A stretch of 41,747 nt of DNA. It comes from Abiotrophia sp965245735. GTDB lineage: Bacteria; Bacillota; Bacilli; Lactobacillales; Aerococcaceae. A model generated the notes under the pieces. The model worked only from the letters and a program-made list of their open reading frames with translations. It made no database searches and had not been told where the DNA came from. Within the stretch, counting starts at the first letter, position 1, and each line of letters begins with the position of its first letter. Made by a program: the position numbers and the translations under genes. The stretch covers positions 1 to 41,747 of the forward strand of contig CBDFAX010000018.1 in NCBI GenBank assembly GCA_965245735.1, in the 5' to 3' direction. Of this stretch, positions 7,072 to 15,229 are shown piece after piece.

Positions 7072-8628
7072 TTAGTTGGTTCGTTTTTTAATGGTATATT
7101 GTTTCTTGCTGCCGTCCGCCTTAGGCTTGCCGCCAGGCTTAGCAGCTGAACGTGACCGCTTGTCCTTGCGGTCAAAACGCTCCTTGTGACCATGGTCTTG
7201 ACGGTCGCCACGGTCCTTGTGGAAGTCCCGCTTTTTACCGTGATGACCACGACGGCCGTTGCCGCCGCCCTTGCCAGTCTTGTAACCACCGGATTTGCGG
7301 TGGGCATTTGGCAATGGTTTTTGTGGTGAGATTTGAACTTCTACTTGGCTGTTGCTAGACAGGATTTGCCCTAACATAGCCGCTACCAAGTCGTTAGCTT
7401 GATAGTGATTGAGCAGGAGCTTGGCCGTGTTGCGGTGTTCATCAGCATCGCCGGCTTCCAAGGTCTCGTTAAGCTGATCAATCAGTGATTGAACCTGACC
7501 TGCTTGCGCCTCCTTCAAGGTTGGTGGCTTCATTGGTTGCATACGTTTGCGGGTCAAATCTTCGATAACGCGCAGGTAAGACATTTCCGCTGGCGTCACG
7601 AAGGTGATGGACATACCTTCGTTGCCGGCACGGCCTGTACGGCCAATACGGTGAACGTAAGATTCTGGATCCTGACTGATATCATAGTTGTAGACGTGGG
7701 TCACGCCGGAAATATCCAAGCCCCGCGCCGCCACATCAGTCGCTACCAAGAGTTCTACTTGACCTTGACGGAAGGCATTGATGACGCTAGTCCGCTTCTG
7801 TTGCGGAATATCCCCGTGAATGAGTTCTGCATTGTAGCCGCGTAGGCTGAGGCCCCGCGCCACTTCGTCAACCCGCTTCTTAGTACGGCAGAAGACAATG
7901 GCTTGTGTTGGCATCTGAACATCCAACAAGCGAGTGAAGATATCAAACTTCTCGTCATCCCGGCATTTGATGAAGAACTGTTCAATCAAGTCAGCAGTCA
8001 TTTGCTTGGCTTCAATCTTGACGTGAGCAGGTTCCTTAAGGAATTGGTCTGCTAGGCTGCGGATCTCAGGTGGCATGGTCGCTGAGAACAAAAGGGTTTG
8101 ACGTGAAGCTGGTGTGGTCGCCACGATTTCTTTGACGTCTTCAATAAAGCCCATGTTGAGCATTTCATCAGCTTCGTCTAGGACTAAGGTCTTGAGATGC
8201 TTGAGGCTAAGTGCCTTACGACGCATCAAGTCTAGAATACGACCTGGCGTCCCGACCACGATTTGTGGTTGATTCCGCTTGATCCATTCGATTTGCTTAC
8301 CGATGGAAGAACCTCCATAGACCACATAAACACGGGCACGTTGGTACTTACCGAGGCGGTAGAGTTCTTCTTGTACTTGGATGGCTAATTCTCGGGTTGG
8401 GGCTACCACCAAGCCTTGGATGGCGGATTGGTTCTTGTCCAATTTATTGAGCATTGGCAAGCCAAAGGCCGCCGTCTTCCCGGTCCCTGTTTGGGCTTGA
8501 CCAATCAAGTCTTGGCCTTCTAAGGCCACAGGCACTGCTTGTTGTTGAATCGGGGTTGGCTCTTCAAAGCCCATATCGGCTAGTGAGTCGAGCAAGGGCT
8601 GAATCAGGTTAAGTTCTGTAAATTTCAA
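7072..8628 (-). CDS. cshA: DEAD-box RNA helicase CshA
   Basis: A 518-residue ATP-dependent RNA helicase, normally a degradosome and cold-adaptation component. Motifs in order: Q-motif (F-xx-PTPIQ), Walker A AQTGTGKT, PTRELAIQ, TPGRILD, DEADEML, SAT, HGDIPQQKR, ATDVAARGLDI and HRIGRTGRAG. A basic, Gly/Lys/Arg/His-rich tail (about 440-518) is typical of RNA binding. The start is TTG, matching residue 1 of homologues (MKF-E-). It has a weak ribosome binding site and a long structured leader, which suggests translational control. Its 3' neighbour acpS is the standard partner. Confidence 0.93.
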   Translation of the reverse strand: MKFTELNLIQPLLDSLADMGFEEPTPIQQQAVPVALEGQDLIGQAQTGTGKTAAFGLPMLNKLDKNQSAIQGLVVAPTRELAIQVQEELYRLGKYQRARVYVVYGGSSIGKQIEWIKRNQPQIVVGTPGRILDLMRRKALSLKHLKTLVLDEADEMLNMGFIEDVKEIVATTPASRQTLLFSATMPPEIRSLADQFLKEPAHVKIEAKQMTADLIEQFFIKCRDDEKFDIFTRLLDVQMPTQAIVFCRTKKRVDEVARGLSLRGYNAELIHGDIPQQKRTSVINAFRQGQVELLVATDVAARGLDISGVTHVYNYDISQDPESYVHRIGRTGRAGNEGMSITFVTPAEMSYLRVIEDLTRKRMQPMKPPTLKEAQAGQVQSLIDQLNETLEAGDADEHRNTAKLLLNHYQANDLVAAMLGQILSSNSQVEVQISPQKPLPNAHRKSGGYKTGKGGGNGRRGHHGKKRDFHKDRGDRQDHGHKERFDRKDKRSRSAAKPGGKPKADGSKKQYTIKKRTN

Positions 8629-8899
8629 AGGTATATCGTCTCTTTTCTATCTATAATTTTGGGGTTGATTCCAGTGGCATCTTGTCATCAAGACATCAAA
8701 ATTGACCGCCAAGCGATGCCGAATCCGTCGGCCATCAAGCGGTCAAGTTACACATGTTGCTTTGTTAACGCGTTGTATGGTTGTAACCTCTAACTCTTAG
8801 TGTACCATGACTAGGAGGGAAACACAACTGAGAGGACTAGGCAAATGACATCCCGACTTACCTAGAAATCGTGACTCTGGAGGCCATAGCTCATCTAGC
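8629..8899 (-). promoter_or_regulatory. cshA promoter and long structured leader
   Basis: On the minus strand, -35 TTGTGT (8822-8827), 17 bp, then -10 TACACT (8799-8804). This gives a leader of about 165 bases before the TTG start. The leader holds an imperfect hairpin at 8702-8746, with outer arms TTGACCGC/GCGGTCAA and a paired inner part. It is followed on the transcript by AATTTTG. A second small dyad, CTTGTCATCAAG, is at about 8682-8693. No gene is seen in this spacer. Confidence 0.65.
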
Positions 8900-9529
8900 C
8901 TAATTCAACTCCATCCTTGAGTCGGCTACCTCTAAGAAATCTGGGTCGTGAGTCACGACAAGCACTGCCTTTCCTTGGTCAGCAAATGATCTGAGTAATT
9001 GGATGATAATCGTCTTATTCTCGGCGTCTAGGGAACCTGTTGGCTCATCGGCTAGAATGAGACGACTGTCCCGCAATTTGAGTCGAGCCAAAGCTAGGCG
9101 CTGTTTCTCTCCACCTGACATGGTGTAGACCTTGGTCTTAAGTGGCAAGTCGAGATTCACTGCCTCTAAAGCCGCTAACATGGCATGTCGGCTAGCTTGA
9201 GACTTAGGTAGATAGTGACTGGCTAGCTTAAGATTCTGCTCGATGCTTTCATTGTCGATGAGGGCGAAATTTTGAAAAACATAGGAAATTGCTTCCCGTC
9301 GCAATTTCATGGCTTGGCTGCTGTAGGGGGCAGGTGCGGGTTGTCCAAACAGTTGGTATTGGCCCGTATCATAATGAGTCAAAAGACCTAAAATATTGAG
9401 CAGCGTAGACTTGCCGCTACCACTTTTGCCATGAATAACTGTAAAGGAGTGAGCAGGAACATCTAGATTGACGTCCTTAAGGACCTGGTGTCGGCCAAAA
9501 TTTTTATCCATATGGGCTAAGTGTATCAT
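8900..9529 (-). CDS. ABC transporter ATPase, lactococcin-972 export type
   Basis: A 209-residue ATPase with Walker A GKSGSGKST, Q-loop YVFQNFALID, signature MSGGEKQRLALAR, Walker B LILADEPTGS and switch VVTHD. It matches the compact ATPases paired with lactococcin-972-type membrane proteins (LolD/MacB-like). The ATG overlaps the stop of the membrane-protein gene (ATGA), so the two are coupled. No bacteriocin precursor gene lies nearby, so it could serve immunity or another export task. Confidence 0.85.
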   Translation of the reverse strand: MIHLAHMDKNFGRHQVLKDVNLDVPAHSFTVIHGKSGSGKSTLLNILGLLTHYDTGQYQLFGQPAPAPYSSQAMKLRREAISYVFQNFALIDNESIEQNLKLASHYLPKSQASRHAMLAALEAVNLDLPLKTKVYTMSGGEKQRLALARLKLRDSRLILADEPTGSLDAENKTIIIQLLRSFADQGKAVLVVTHDPDFLEVADSRMELN

Positions 9530-11622
9530 GTATTTTCGCCTCCTTGAATGTAATCAACAATCCGACGTCTGGCAATAGAGCGAATACTGTATCCTATCAT
9601 TGCTAACTCACCTAAAGTCATTAAGGCAAGGGCCAGATAAAACTCACCCGCCATGCCATTCCCCCAAATATACAAGACGTAGATGAGGGCTTGAATCGCT
9701 AGAATGAGATAAAGCCAAGCAAAGGAATGGGATAAGGAATAGCCATGAAGGTATTTTACGGCGATCTTATTAGCATAGACTTTAGTGTATAACAAGACCG
9801 TTAGCAGCGTAATGCCAAACAACAAGTAGACAGCAAAGCCAATTTGACTTAGATAGACCACACTTTCCCCAATAATTAATTTATAGCGCTCTTCCTTGAC
9901 CTTGGAGATAGGCAGGAGGTAGGCAAAATTGTCATCTTGGGCCAAGTCCTTGAGCAGATTCTTTAAATCCCTATAGTCTTGCGCAGTCATCATCGTCATA
10001 TCAATCTTAGCTCGAGACTCCAGCCCATATCCCCCTATATACCACCAATTGAGGTCATGATCATTGTACTTCTGAACCAGAAAAATCACATCTTCAGCTA
10101 GCTTACGACCAGGATGATTGAGGTCAACAATGGCTTGCTTGCTATCGCGAACGTAGATTTCCACATCTTGTTCAAGCACTTCCGTATTCCTGTTTTTTTC
10201 TGCATAATAGTCCCTAATTTCTTTGAGATATGGCAAGTGTGTGTCAGGCACTATTACGATACGTTTAGGCGACTCTGTATCTACTTTTATCGGCTGACCT
10301 TTTGTCGTCAGCAAAGGATACTTATGAAGGTAATATTCATTTACCATGACACGATTACCGAATGGCTTTTCTTGATTAAAACCAGGCCTAGCCAATTGAC
10401 TGGTATCAAAGATAATTAAATTAAAGCGATCCAAATATTTAAATAAAGGAACCAAAGAAAGACCACGATAGATATCGTCCCCGTCTCGCGCAGCAAAGAA
10501 GTCCTTGCCAGGAAACCCTGGATAGAGGACTCCATAATTATTGAGAGACGGGTCATGCTCTCCTCCCCGATAGACCGCCATCAAACCCGTAATTGGCAAT
10601 AGCAGGCTAAAGCAAATAAAGAAACCAAATAGTTTAGTGGCAATGACAGGCATTAAAAAGTAGTGATTAAATTTCAATTGCCCCAAGAGAGAATTTATGG
10701 GTAGCCAAGAGAGCAGGCCAATAACCAACCAAGCTAACAAAGCGATAGCTAGGTAAATCAGCCCTATCCATAGGAAATTTAAGCGGCTCAAATCTTTTAT
10801 CAACCAGAGATTAACTGCCAAATTGGTCAGTAAAAAACCAAGGCTTACGCGATCAAGGCAAAGATGGCACAAAGCATGAAGACTGCTATAACCATGCATT
10901 CTCAGTACAGCTAATTCTTTCGACTTACTGAGTAGCCAGACCATCAGGAGTAAGAGCCAAATAATGGCACCATAAATCATACTTTTGATGGCAGGTTTGA
11001 AATCTCTACCTAGGAGAGTTTCTTTGGCACCCTTATATTCGAAGGCTTGCAAGCCATAGTTTGTCCCCATTACCTCATTGTAGGCTAATTGAAATTGCTT
11101 GAGGAAAGCCGAATAAGTTTGGGGATTATCCGTCTCAAGAAACAGACTATAAAAATGGTCTTCTAATTGATCAAACTGATAGACAGAGAAATGCCCATGG
11201 TTATATACCCTTGACGCGATAAGGCCCGAGCTCTCATCTGCTTGAGGCTTCATTTCTAGGTGCTCTAAGAGTTGACTTCGATTCAATTTTGTTATGAAAT
11301 AATCAAAATTCTTCCGAGAGCTATCTCTTTGCTGATAACTTTCTTGAAATGAAGTAGCACTTAAATTACTGATTCTGACAACAAGATTGACATCAAATTC
11401 TTGGCTCAGCATCACTAATTTTTGCTTTAGTCGCGCTCTTTTTTCTGGCTCTTTGATATAGCTTGGCACCCTAAATTGTTGATAGGAATCAGGGAGCAAG
11501 AAGAGTTGTCGCAGGTGAGCATCTTGCTCCCACCGAACCATTGTATATGATGAAAAACAGGTTAATATTGAGAAAAACAACAGTAGATTCCACTTGATAA
11601 TATTTTTCATTTTCCATAGCAC
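9526..11622 (-). CDS. Bacteriocin-associated integral membrane protein (ABC partner)
   Basis: A roughly 698-residue membrane protein. It has one N-terminal membrane segment (LLLFFSILTCFSSYTMV) and a long extracytoplasmic part. A middle cluster of helices follows (about 215-370), then a second large outside domain and a C-terminal cluster (about 590-685). The layout fits the family of membrane proteins encoded with lactococcin-972-like bacteriocins. The first start is GTG at 11622; an ATG at 11610 is an alternative. The promoter at 11671-11699 lies directly upstream. This pair separates murF from cshA. Confidence 0.75.
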   Translation of the reverse strand: MLWKMKNIIKWNLLLFFSILTCFSSYTMVRWEQDAHLRQLFLLPDSYQQFRVPSYIKEPEKRARLKQKLVMLSQEFDVNLVVRISNLSATSFQESYQQRDSSRKNFDYFITKLNRSQLLEHLEMKPQADESSGLIASRVYNHGHFSVYQFDQLEDHFYSLFLETDNPQTYSAFLKQFQLAYNEVMGTNYGLQAFEYKGAKETLLGRDFKPAIKSMIYGAIIWLLLLMVWLLSKSKELAVLRMHGYSSLHALCHLCLDRVSLGFLLTNLAVNLWLIKDLSRLNFLWIGLIYLAIALLAWLVIGLLSWLPINSLLGQLKFNHYFLMPVIATKLFGFFICFSLLLPITGLMAVYRGGEHDPSLNNYGVLYPGFPGKDFFAARDGDDIYRGLSLVPLFKYLDRFNLIIFDTSQLARPGFNQEKPFGNRVMVNEYYLHKYPLLTTKGQPIKVDTESPKRIVIVPDTHLPYLKEIRDYYAEKNRNTEVLEQDVEIYVRDSKQAIVDLNHPGRKLAEDVIFLVQKYNDHDLNWWYIGGYGLESRAKIDMTMMTAQDYRDLKNLLKDLAQDDNFAYLLPISKVKEERYKLIIGESVVYLSQIGFAVYLLFGITLLTVLLYTKVYANKIAVKYLHGYSLSHSFAWLYLILAIQALIYVLYIWGNGMAGEFYLALALMTLGELAMIGYSIRSIARRRIVDYIQGGENT

Positions 11623-11670
11623 CTATATCCCATAAATCCAAGTTAGACAAGAAATGGTTACGCTACCATA

Positions 11671-11699
11671 ATTGTACAACTTTACTTTCCTATATGCAA
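11671..11699 (-). promoter_or_regulatory. Promoter of the lactococcin-972-type ABC operon
   Basis: Minus strand -35 TTGCAT (11694-11699), a 17-bp spacer and -10 TACAAT (11671-11676), about 45 bases before the GTG start. Confidence 0.75.
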
Positions 11700-11744
11700 T
11701 AGGATTGCTAAGCCAATGGCTCCCTATACACCTTCATCCTATGC

Positions 11745-11777
11745 AAAAAAGCGACAAGCCATCTCCTGCTTGTCGCT
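11745..11777 (-). terminator. murF terminator
   Basis: Arms AGCGACAAGC and GCTTGTCGCT pair perfectly around eight bases, with six T following on the minus strand. It ends the murF transcript 12 bases after the stop codon and isolates it from the ABC pair. Confidence 0.9.
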
Positions 11778-11788
11778 CTTCTTTTCTT

Positions 11789-13192
11789 CTAGTGTGTCTC
11801 CTTGCCAGTTAGGGCAGTGACTACCTGCAAGAGGTCTGTCCCGAAGCTGGACTTGACTAGGACTAGGTCCTTATCTGTTAAATCAGCCTGCAATTGCGCA
11901 ATTAAGCGGCTGTGGTCAGCCGGCTCGTAGAAAAGTTGGCTAGCTTCATAGCGGTCTTGCAAGGCCTCGTAGAGACTAGCGATTTCTGGACCGAAGAGGT
12001 AAACCCGCTCGAAGCTTTCTGGCGCTAGGCCTTGGGCTAGAGAACGGTGCAGTTGGGCACTGGTTTCACCCAATTCGCGCACATCCCCTAAGACGGCAAT
12101 TCGGCGTTGGCCAGGCGCCAAGTTAAGGGCAGCCAAGCTCTTAAGTACAGCCAAAACAGAAGTTGGGCTGGCATTGTAGGCATCATTGAGTAGGCGCGCC
12201 CCTTGGTGGGTAGTCAACCATTCTAGGCGGTTGGCCGTCAACTGGAAGTTGGCTAATTGGAAGATTGCCTGTTCCAGCGGCACATCTAATAGCTCTGCCA
12301 CGCTAAGAGCAATCAGGGCATTGCTGACATTGTAGGCCCCTAGGACTGGAATGGTGCAAGTGACATTAGGTTCCAGATTGGTCTTGAAGTAGGTCCGGTC
12401 CACTTCCTCCACCATGTCATAGGCGAAGGCATCCGCATGGTCTGTGAAGCCAAAGGAACGTAGGTAAATTGGCTGATCAATTTCAGGCATTTCGGACTCA
12501 ATCAGTGGCTCATTAGCAGGATAGAGCAAGACGCCATTTGGCTTGAGGCCGTATAAAATCTCCAACTTAGCTTGGGCAATCCCAGCACGGGAGCCTAAGA
12601 ATTCCAGATGGCTCTCGCCAATCAAGGTAATGGCTGCAATATCAGGTTGGGCAATCTCACTTAATTGCTTAATTTCCCCGAAGTCGGACATGCCCATCTC
12701 GATGACCGCCACTTGGGTGTCTTCCGGCATCTGAAGTAAGGTATAAGGCAGGCCAATCTCATTGTTGTAGTTACCCTGAGTCTTGTGAACCCGGTACTTG
12801 GCTTGGAGAACCATGGCGGTCATGTCCTTGGTCGTGGTCTTGCCGTTTGACCCCGTCACCCCTACCACAATAGGATTAAGGTCCCGACGGTAGAAGTTAG
12901 CCAAGTCTTGGAAAGCCTGGAGGGTATCATCTACGAAGACCACTGCTAGGTCATCACTCGGCGCATGAGCCGGGTCCGCAGACCAGAGAGTCGCCACGGC
13001 CCCATTATCTAGAGCTTGTTGAATATAGGAATGGCCGTCAGTCGCTCCCCCTACTAGCGGAACAAATAGAGAGCCAGGGGTCACCTTACGGGCGTCGAAT
13101 TCGACACTGGTGATTGAAATCTGACGATCTTTGGCCGTATAGTCGATGGCCTTGGTATATTTTACAACATCCATGAGACGGATTGCTTTCAT
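11789..13192 (-). CDS. murF: UDP-MurNAc-tripeptide--D-alanyl-D-alanine ligase
   Basis: A 467-residue Mur ligase that adds D-Ala-D-Ala to the UDP-MurNAc tripeptide in the cytoplasm. The N-terminal MurF domain holds VEFDARKVTPGSLFV. The central ATP site reads GVTGSNGKTTTKD (about 113-125), followed by the Mur motif EMGMSDFGEI. The C-terminal domain has LNDAYNASPTS. In Lactobacillales murF is usually followed closely by cshA, acpS and alr. Here a terminator and the ABC pair come between. Confidence 0.95.
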   Translation of the reverse strand: MKAIRLMDVVKYTKAIDYTAKDRQISITSVEFDARKVTPGSLFVPLVGGATDGHSYIQQALDNGAVATLWSADPAHAPSDDLAVVFVDDTLQAFQDLANFYRRDLNPIVVGVTGSNGKTTTKDMTAMVLQAKYRVHKTQGNYNNEIGLPYTLLQMPEDTQVAVIEMGMSDFGEIKQLSEIAQPDIAAITLIGESHLEFLGSRAGIAQAKLEILYGLKPNGVLLYPANEPLIESEMPEIDQPIYLRSFGFTDHADAFAYDMVEEVDRTYFKTNLEPNVTCTIPVLGAYNVSNALIALSVAELLDVPLEQAIFQLANFQLTANRLEWLTTHQGARLLNDAYNASPTSVLAVLKSLAALNLAPGQRRIAVLGDVRELGETSAQLHRSLAQGLAPESFERVYLFGPEIASLYEALQDRYEASQLFYEPADHSRLIAQLQADLTDKDLVLVKSSFGTDLLQVVTALTGKETH

Positions 13193-13347
13193 ACAGTCAC
13201 TTCCATTCTTGTCTTATCACCTACTAGTGTACACCATTTCGCCACAAATTGCACTGAAAGGAAGCCTATTTTTAGGGACTAAAAGGCCTCCCTGGCTTGG
13301 ACCTGTCATCCAAGCTAGGGAGAAACAATTTTTAAAAAAGGCGTTGA
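13193..13347. other. murF/merR divergent region with inverted repeat
   Basis: Contains a 12-bp inverted repeat with one mismatch: CCCTGGCTTGGA (13290-13301) and TCCAAGCTAGGG (13309-13320). No adjacent T-run is present, so it is not an obvious terminator. A TACACT hexamer about 40 bases upstream of murF could be its -10, but no good -35 is seen. Confidence 0.45.
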
Positions 13348-13374
13348 CCTTAACGTAACGTAAGGGTATATTAA
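13344..13374 (+). promoter_or_regulatory. MerR-type promoter/operator of the TipA-like regulator
   Basis: -35 TTGACC (13344-13349) with -10 TATATT at 17 bp (13367-13372) or TATTAA at 19 bp (13369-13374). The dyad CCTTA-N8-TAAGG (13348-13365) lies in the spacer. This is the position MerR-family activators occupy, so autoregulation is likely. Confidence 0.75.
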
Positions 13375-13398
13375 TAATGTGTGTTAGGAGGTAAGTCT

Positions 13399-14136
13399 AT
13401 GTATTTGATTAAAGAAGTGAGCAAAATAAGTGGGGTTTCAGTGCGCACCTTACACCACTATGACGAGATTGGCCTACTGTCTCCTCAAAAGAGAGAGAAT
13501 GGCTACCGGTACTATTCTGAGGACGATCTCTCACTTTTACAGATGATTCTATTCTATAAGCGCCTGGGATTTTCGCTGAAGAAGATCAAGGGACTGCTCC
13601 AAGAAGAGGATAGCGAGGTCCTCTATCACCTGAGACGGCAACTGGATTTAATGCAGATAGAAAAACAAAAGCTCCTGACACTGATTGAAACATTGGAAAA
13701 GACCATCGAGGCTCAAGAAAGGAGTGTTACAATGTCAACACAAGAGAAATTTAAGGGATTCACCTACCATGAAAATCAACAATACGAGCAAGCAGCCAAG
13801 GACAAGTATGGTAAAGAAGTCGTTGAGGCAGCGATTGAAAAACAAAAAGGAAAAGAACAAGAAATTGCAGATGGCTTCAATCATTGTTTCTTTGCCTTTG
13901 CTGACAACCTGGCAAACGGCATCAGTGCCACGGCTCCAGAGAATGTCGTTTTAGCCGAAAAACTACATCAACATATGTGCCAATACGCCTTTGACTGCCC
14001 GCTTGAGGTGTTCGCAAGTATTGGCAAGGGCTACGTACAGAATCCAGACTTCAAACAAAACATCGATAAGTTTGGGGCTGGCACCGCCCAATATGTCTGC
14101 GATGCCATCCAGCAATATGTAAAAGAAAAGCAATAA
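13399..14136 (+). CDS. MerR-family regulator with TipAS-type effector domain
   Basis: A 245-residue regulator. The MerR helix-turn-helix (about 1-70) reads SGVSVRTLHHYDEIGLLSP. A coiled-coil dimerisation stretch follows (about 75-110), then a C-terminal TipAS-like domain (about 120-245). This layout is that of Mta/TipAL, activators of multidrug-resistance genes that bind hydrophobic or peptide drugs. I chose the ATG at 13399 because TTAGGAGG lies 8 bases upstream; a start 18 bases earlier has none. No transporter follows, so its target beyond itself is not visible. Confidence 0.85.
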   Translation: MYLIKEVSKISGVSVRTLHHYDEIGLLSPQKRENGYRYYSEDDLSLLQMILFYKRLGFSLKKIKGLLQEEDSEVLYHLRRQLDLMQIEKQKLLTLIETLEKTIEAQERSVTMSTQEKFKGFTYHENQQYEQAAKDKYGKEVVEAAIEKQKGKEQEIADGFNHCFFAFADNLANGISATAPENVVLAEKLHQHMCQYAFDCPLEVFASIGKGYVQNPDFKQNIDKFGAGTAQYVCDAIQQYVKEKQ

Positions 14137-14145
14137 GCTAGCAAG

Positions 14146-14173
14146 ACAGTAAGCCATTTGGCTTACTGTTTTT
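14146..14173 (+). terminator. merR terminator
   Basis: ACAGTAAGCC and GGCTTACTGT form a perfect 10-bp stem with a four-base loop, followed by TTTT on the + strand. Confidence 0.9.
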
Positions 14174-14214
14174 AGTCTTCCGCAAGCCATCATCCCTGAC
14201 TGCTCCCCCATATC

Positions 14215-14256
14215 AAAAGAGCCACTATCCCATTTGGTGGAAAGGGATAGTGGCTC
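14215..14256 (-). terminator. Terminator of the fmnB-dmkA transcript
   Basis: A perfect 13-bp stem, GAGCCACTATCCC / GGGATAGTGGCTC, with TTTT after it on the minus strand. It lies 7 bases beyond the dmkA stop. Confidence 0.88.
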
Positions 14257-14263
14257 GCATGCT

Positions 14264-15229
14264 TTATAGGACAATGCCCAGCAGCAACCAGGCACAATAG
14301 AGGCTGGCCACGAGGACAAAGGATTGGACTGACAAGACGAAGGTTTCGCGCTTAACTTGTTTGGCGCGGAAGGCTAGGACCTTAGGCCAGTGCAGGGCCA
14401 GCCCAGCAAAAGTCACCAAGCCCCAGACTGGCAGACGCCCTGTCAAGGCTAGCCCCAATAAGACTAGCCAAGGTAGGACTTGCAGTCCCGTATAGAGCGC
14501 CACAGCTCGCGCTTTGCCTAAGTAATAAACTAAGGTGAATCGGTGGTTACGGATATCCACTTCCAAGTCACAGGTATTATTGGCTAGCATAATAGCGGCA
14601 ATTAGGCTGACTAGGGGCAGACTGTAGCAGAAGAGCTCCAGGGTTAGGGCCCAGTTCCAGCCAATGGTCACCATCCCGCCTGACCACTGGCTCCATAGCA
14701 GCTGGTCGTAGGCAGTCATGTAGACGGCTAGGAAGAAGATACCAAAACCCATGGTAAGGCCTGAGAAGACTTCCCCTAGGGGCAGGCGTGACAAGGGCAT
14801 AGGCCCATAAGTATAGCCAATCCCTATTAGGAAGCAGATGCCTCCAAGCACTAGCAAGAGAACATCGGTCTGACTGACAATGACTAGGGAGACGATAACC
14901 GAGAAGGCCAAGAGACCAAAAATAATTCGGACCATTTGCCCAAAATCTAATTGATGGACCCCAATGACATTTTCGCTGGTTTTGTAATCCAGATCCACGG
15001 CCTTGTGATAATCAACGGCATTATTAATGGCCGTTGTACACATATCAAAGCTCAGCACCGCCAAGGCGAAGAGGCTAGCATTAACCCAATTGAAGCGACC
15101 TAAGCGGTAATAGGTCCAGAGGAAGCCCGCCAGCATGGGAAAGACGCTGGCCACCTTGGTCCTGAGCTCAACAAACTCAAAGAAAATCGCTAGCTTTTGC
15201 TTAATCTTCAACAAGATGATACCCCTCAT
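14264..15229 (-). CDS. dmkA: UbiA-family prenyltransferase (demethylmenaquinone synthesis, EET locus)
   Basis: A 321-residue membrane prenyltransferase of the MenA/UbiA family with 8-9 helices. The two aspartate motifs are NNAVDYHKAVD (about 69-79) and NNTCDLEVDIRNHR (about 217-230). It would join a polyprenyl chain to dihydroxynaphthoate, giving the demethylmenaquinone used by Ndh2. Its place beside dmkB, fmnB, pplA and ndh2 supports the EET role over ordinary menaquinone synthesis. The ATG at 15229 overlaps fmnB by 29 bases and lacks a good binding site. A TTG at 15214, eight bases after GAGGGG, may be the true start. Confidence 0.85.
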   Translation of the reverse strand: MRGIILLKIKQKLAIFFEFVELRTKVASVFPMLAGFLWTYYRLGRFNWVNASLFALAVLSFDMCTTAINNAVDYHKAVDLDYKTSENVIGVHQLDFGQMVRIIFGLLAFSVIVSLVIVSQTDVLLLVLGGICFLIGIGYTYGPMPLSRLPLGEVFSGLTMGFGIFFLAVYMTAYDQLLWSQWSGGMVTIGWNWALTLELFCYSLPLVSLIAAIMLANNTCDLEVDIRNHRFTLVYYLGKARAVALYTGLQVLPWLVLLGLALTGRLPVWGLVTFAGLALHWPKVLAFRAKQVKRETFVLSVQSFVLVASLYCAWLLLGIVL

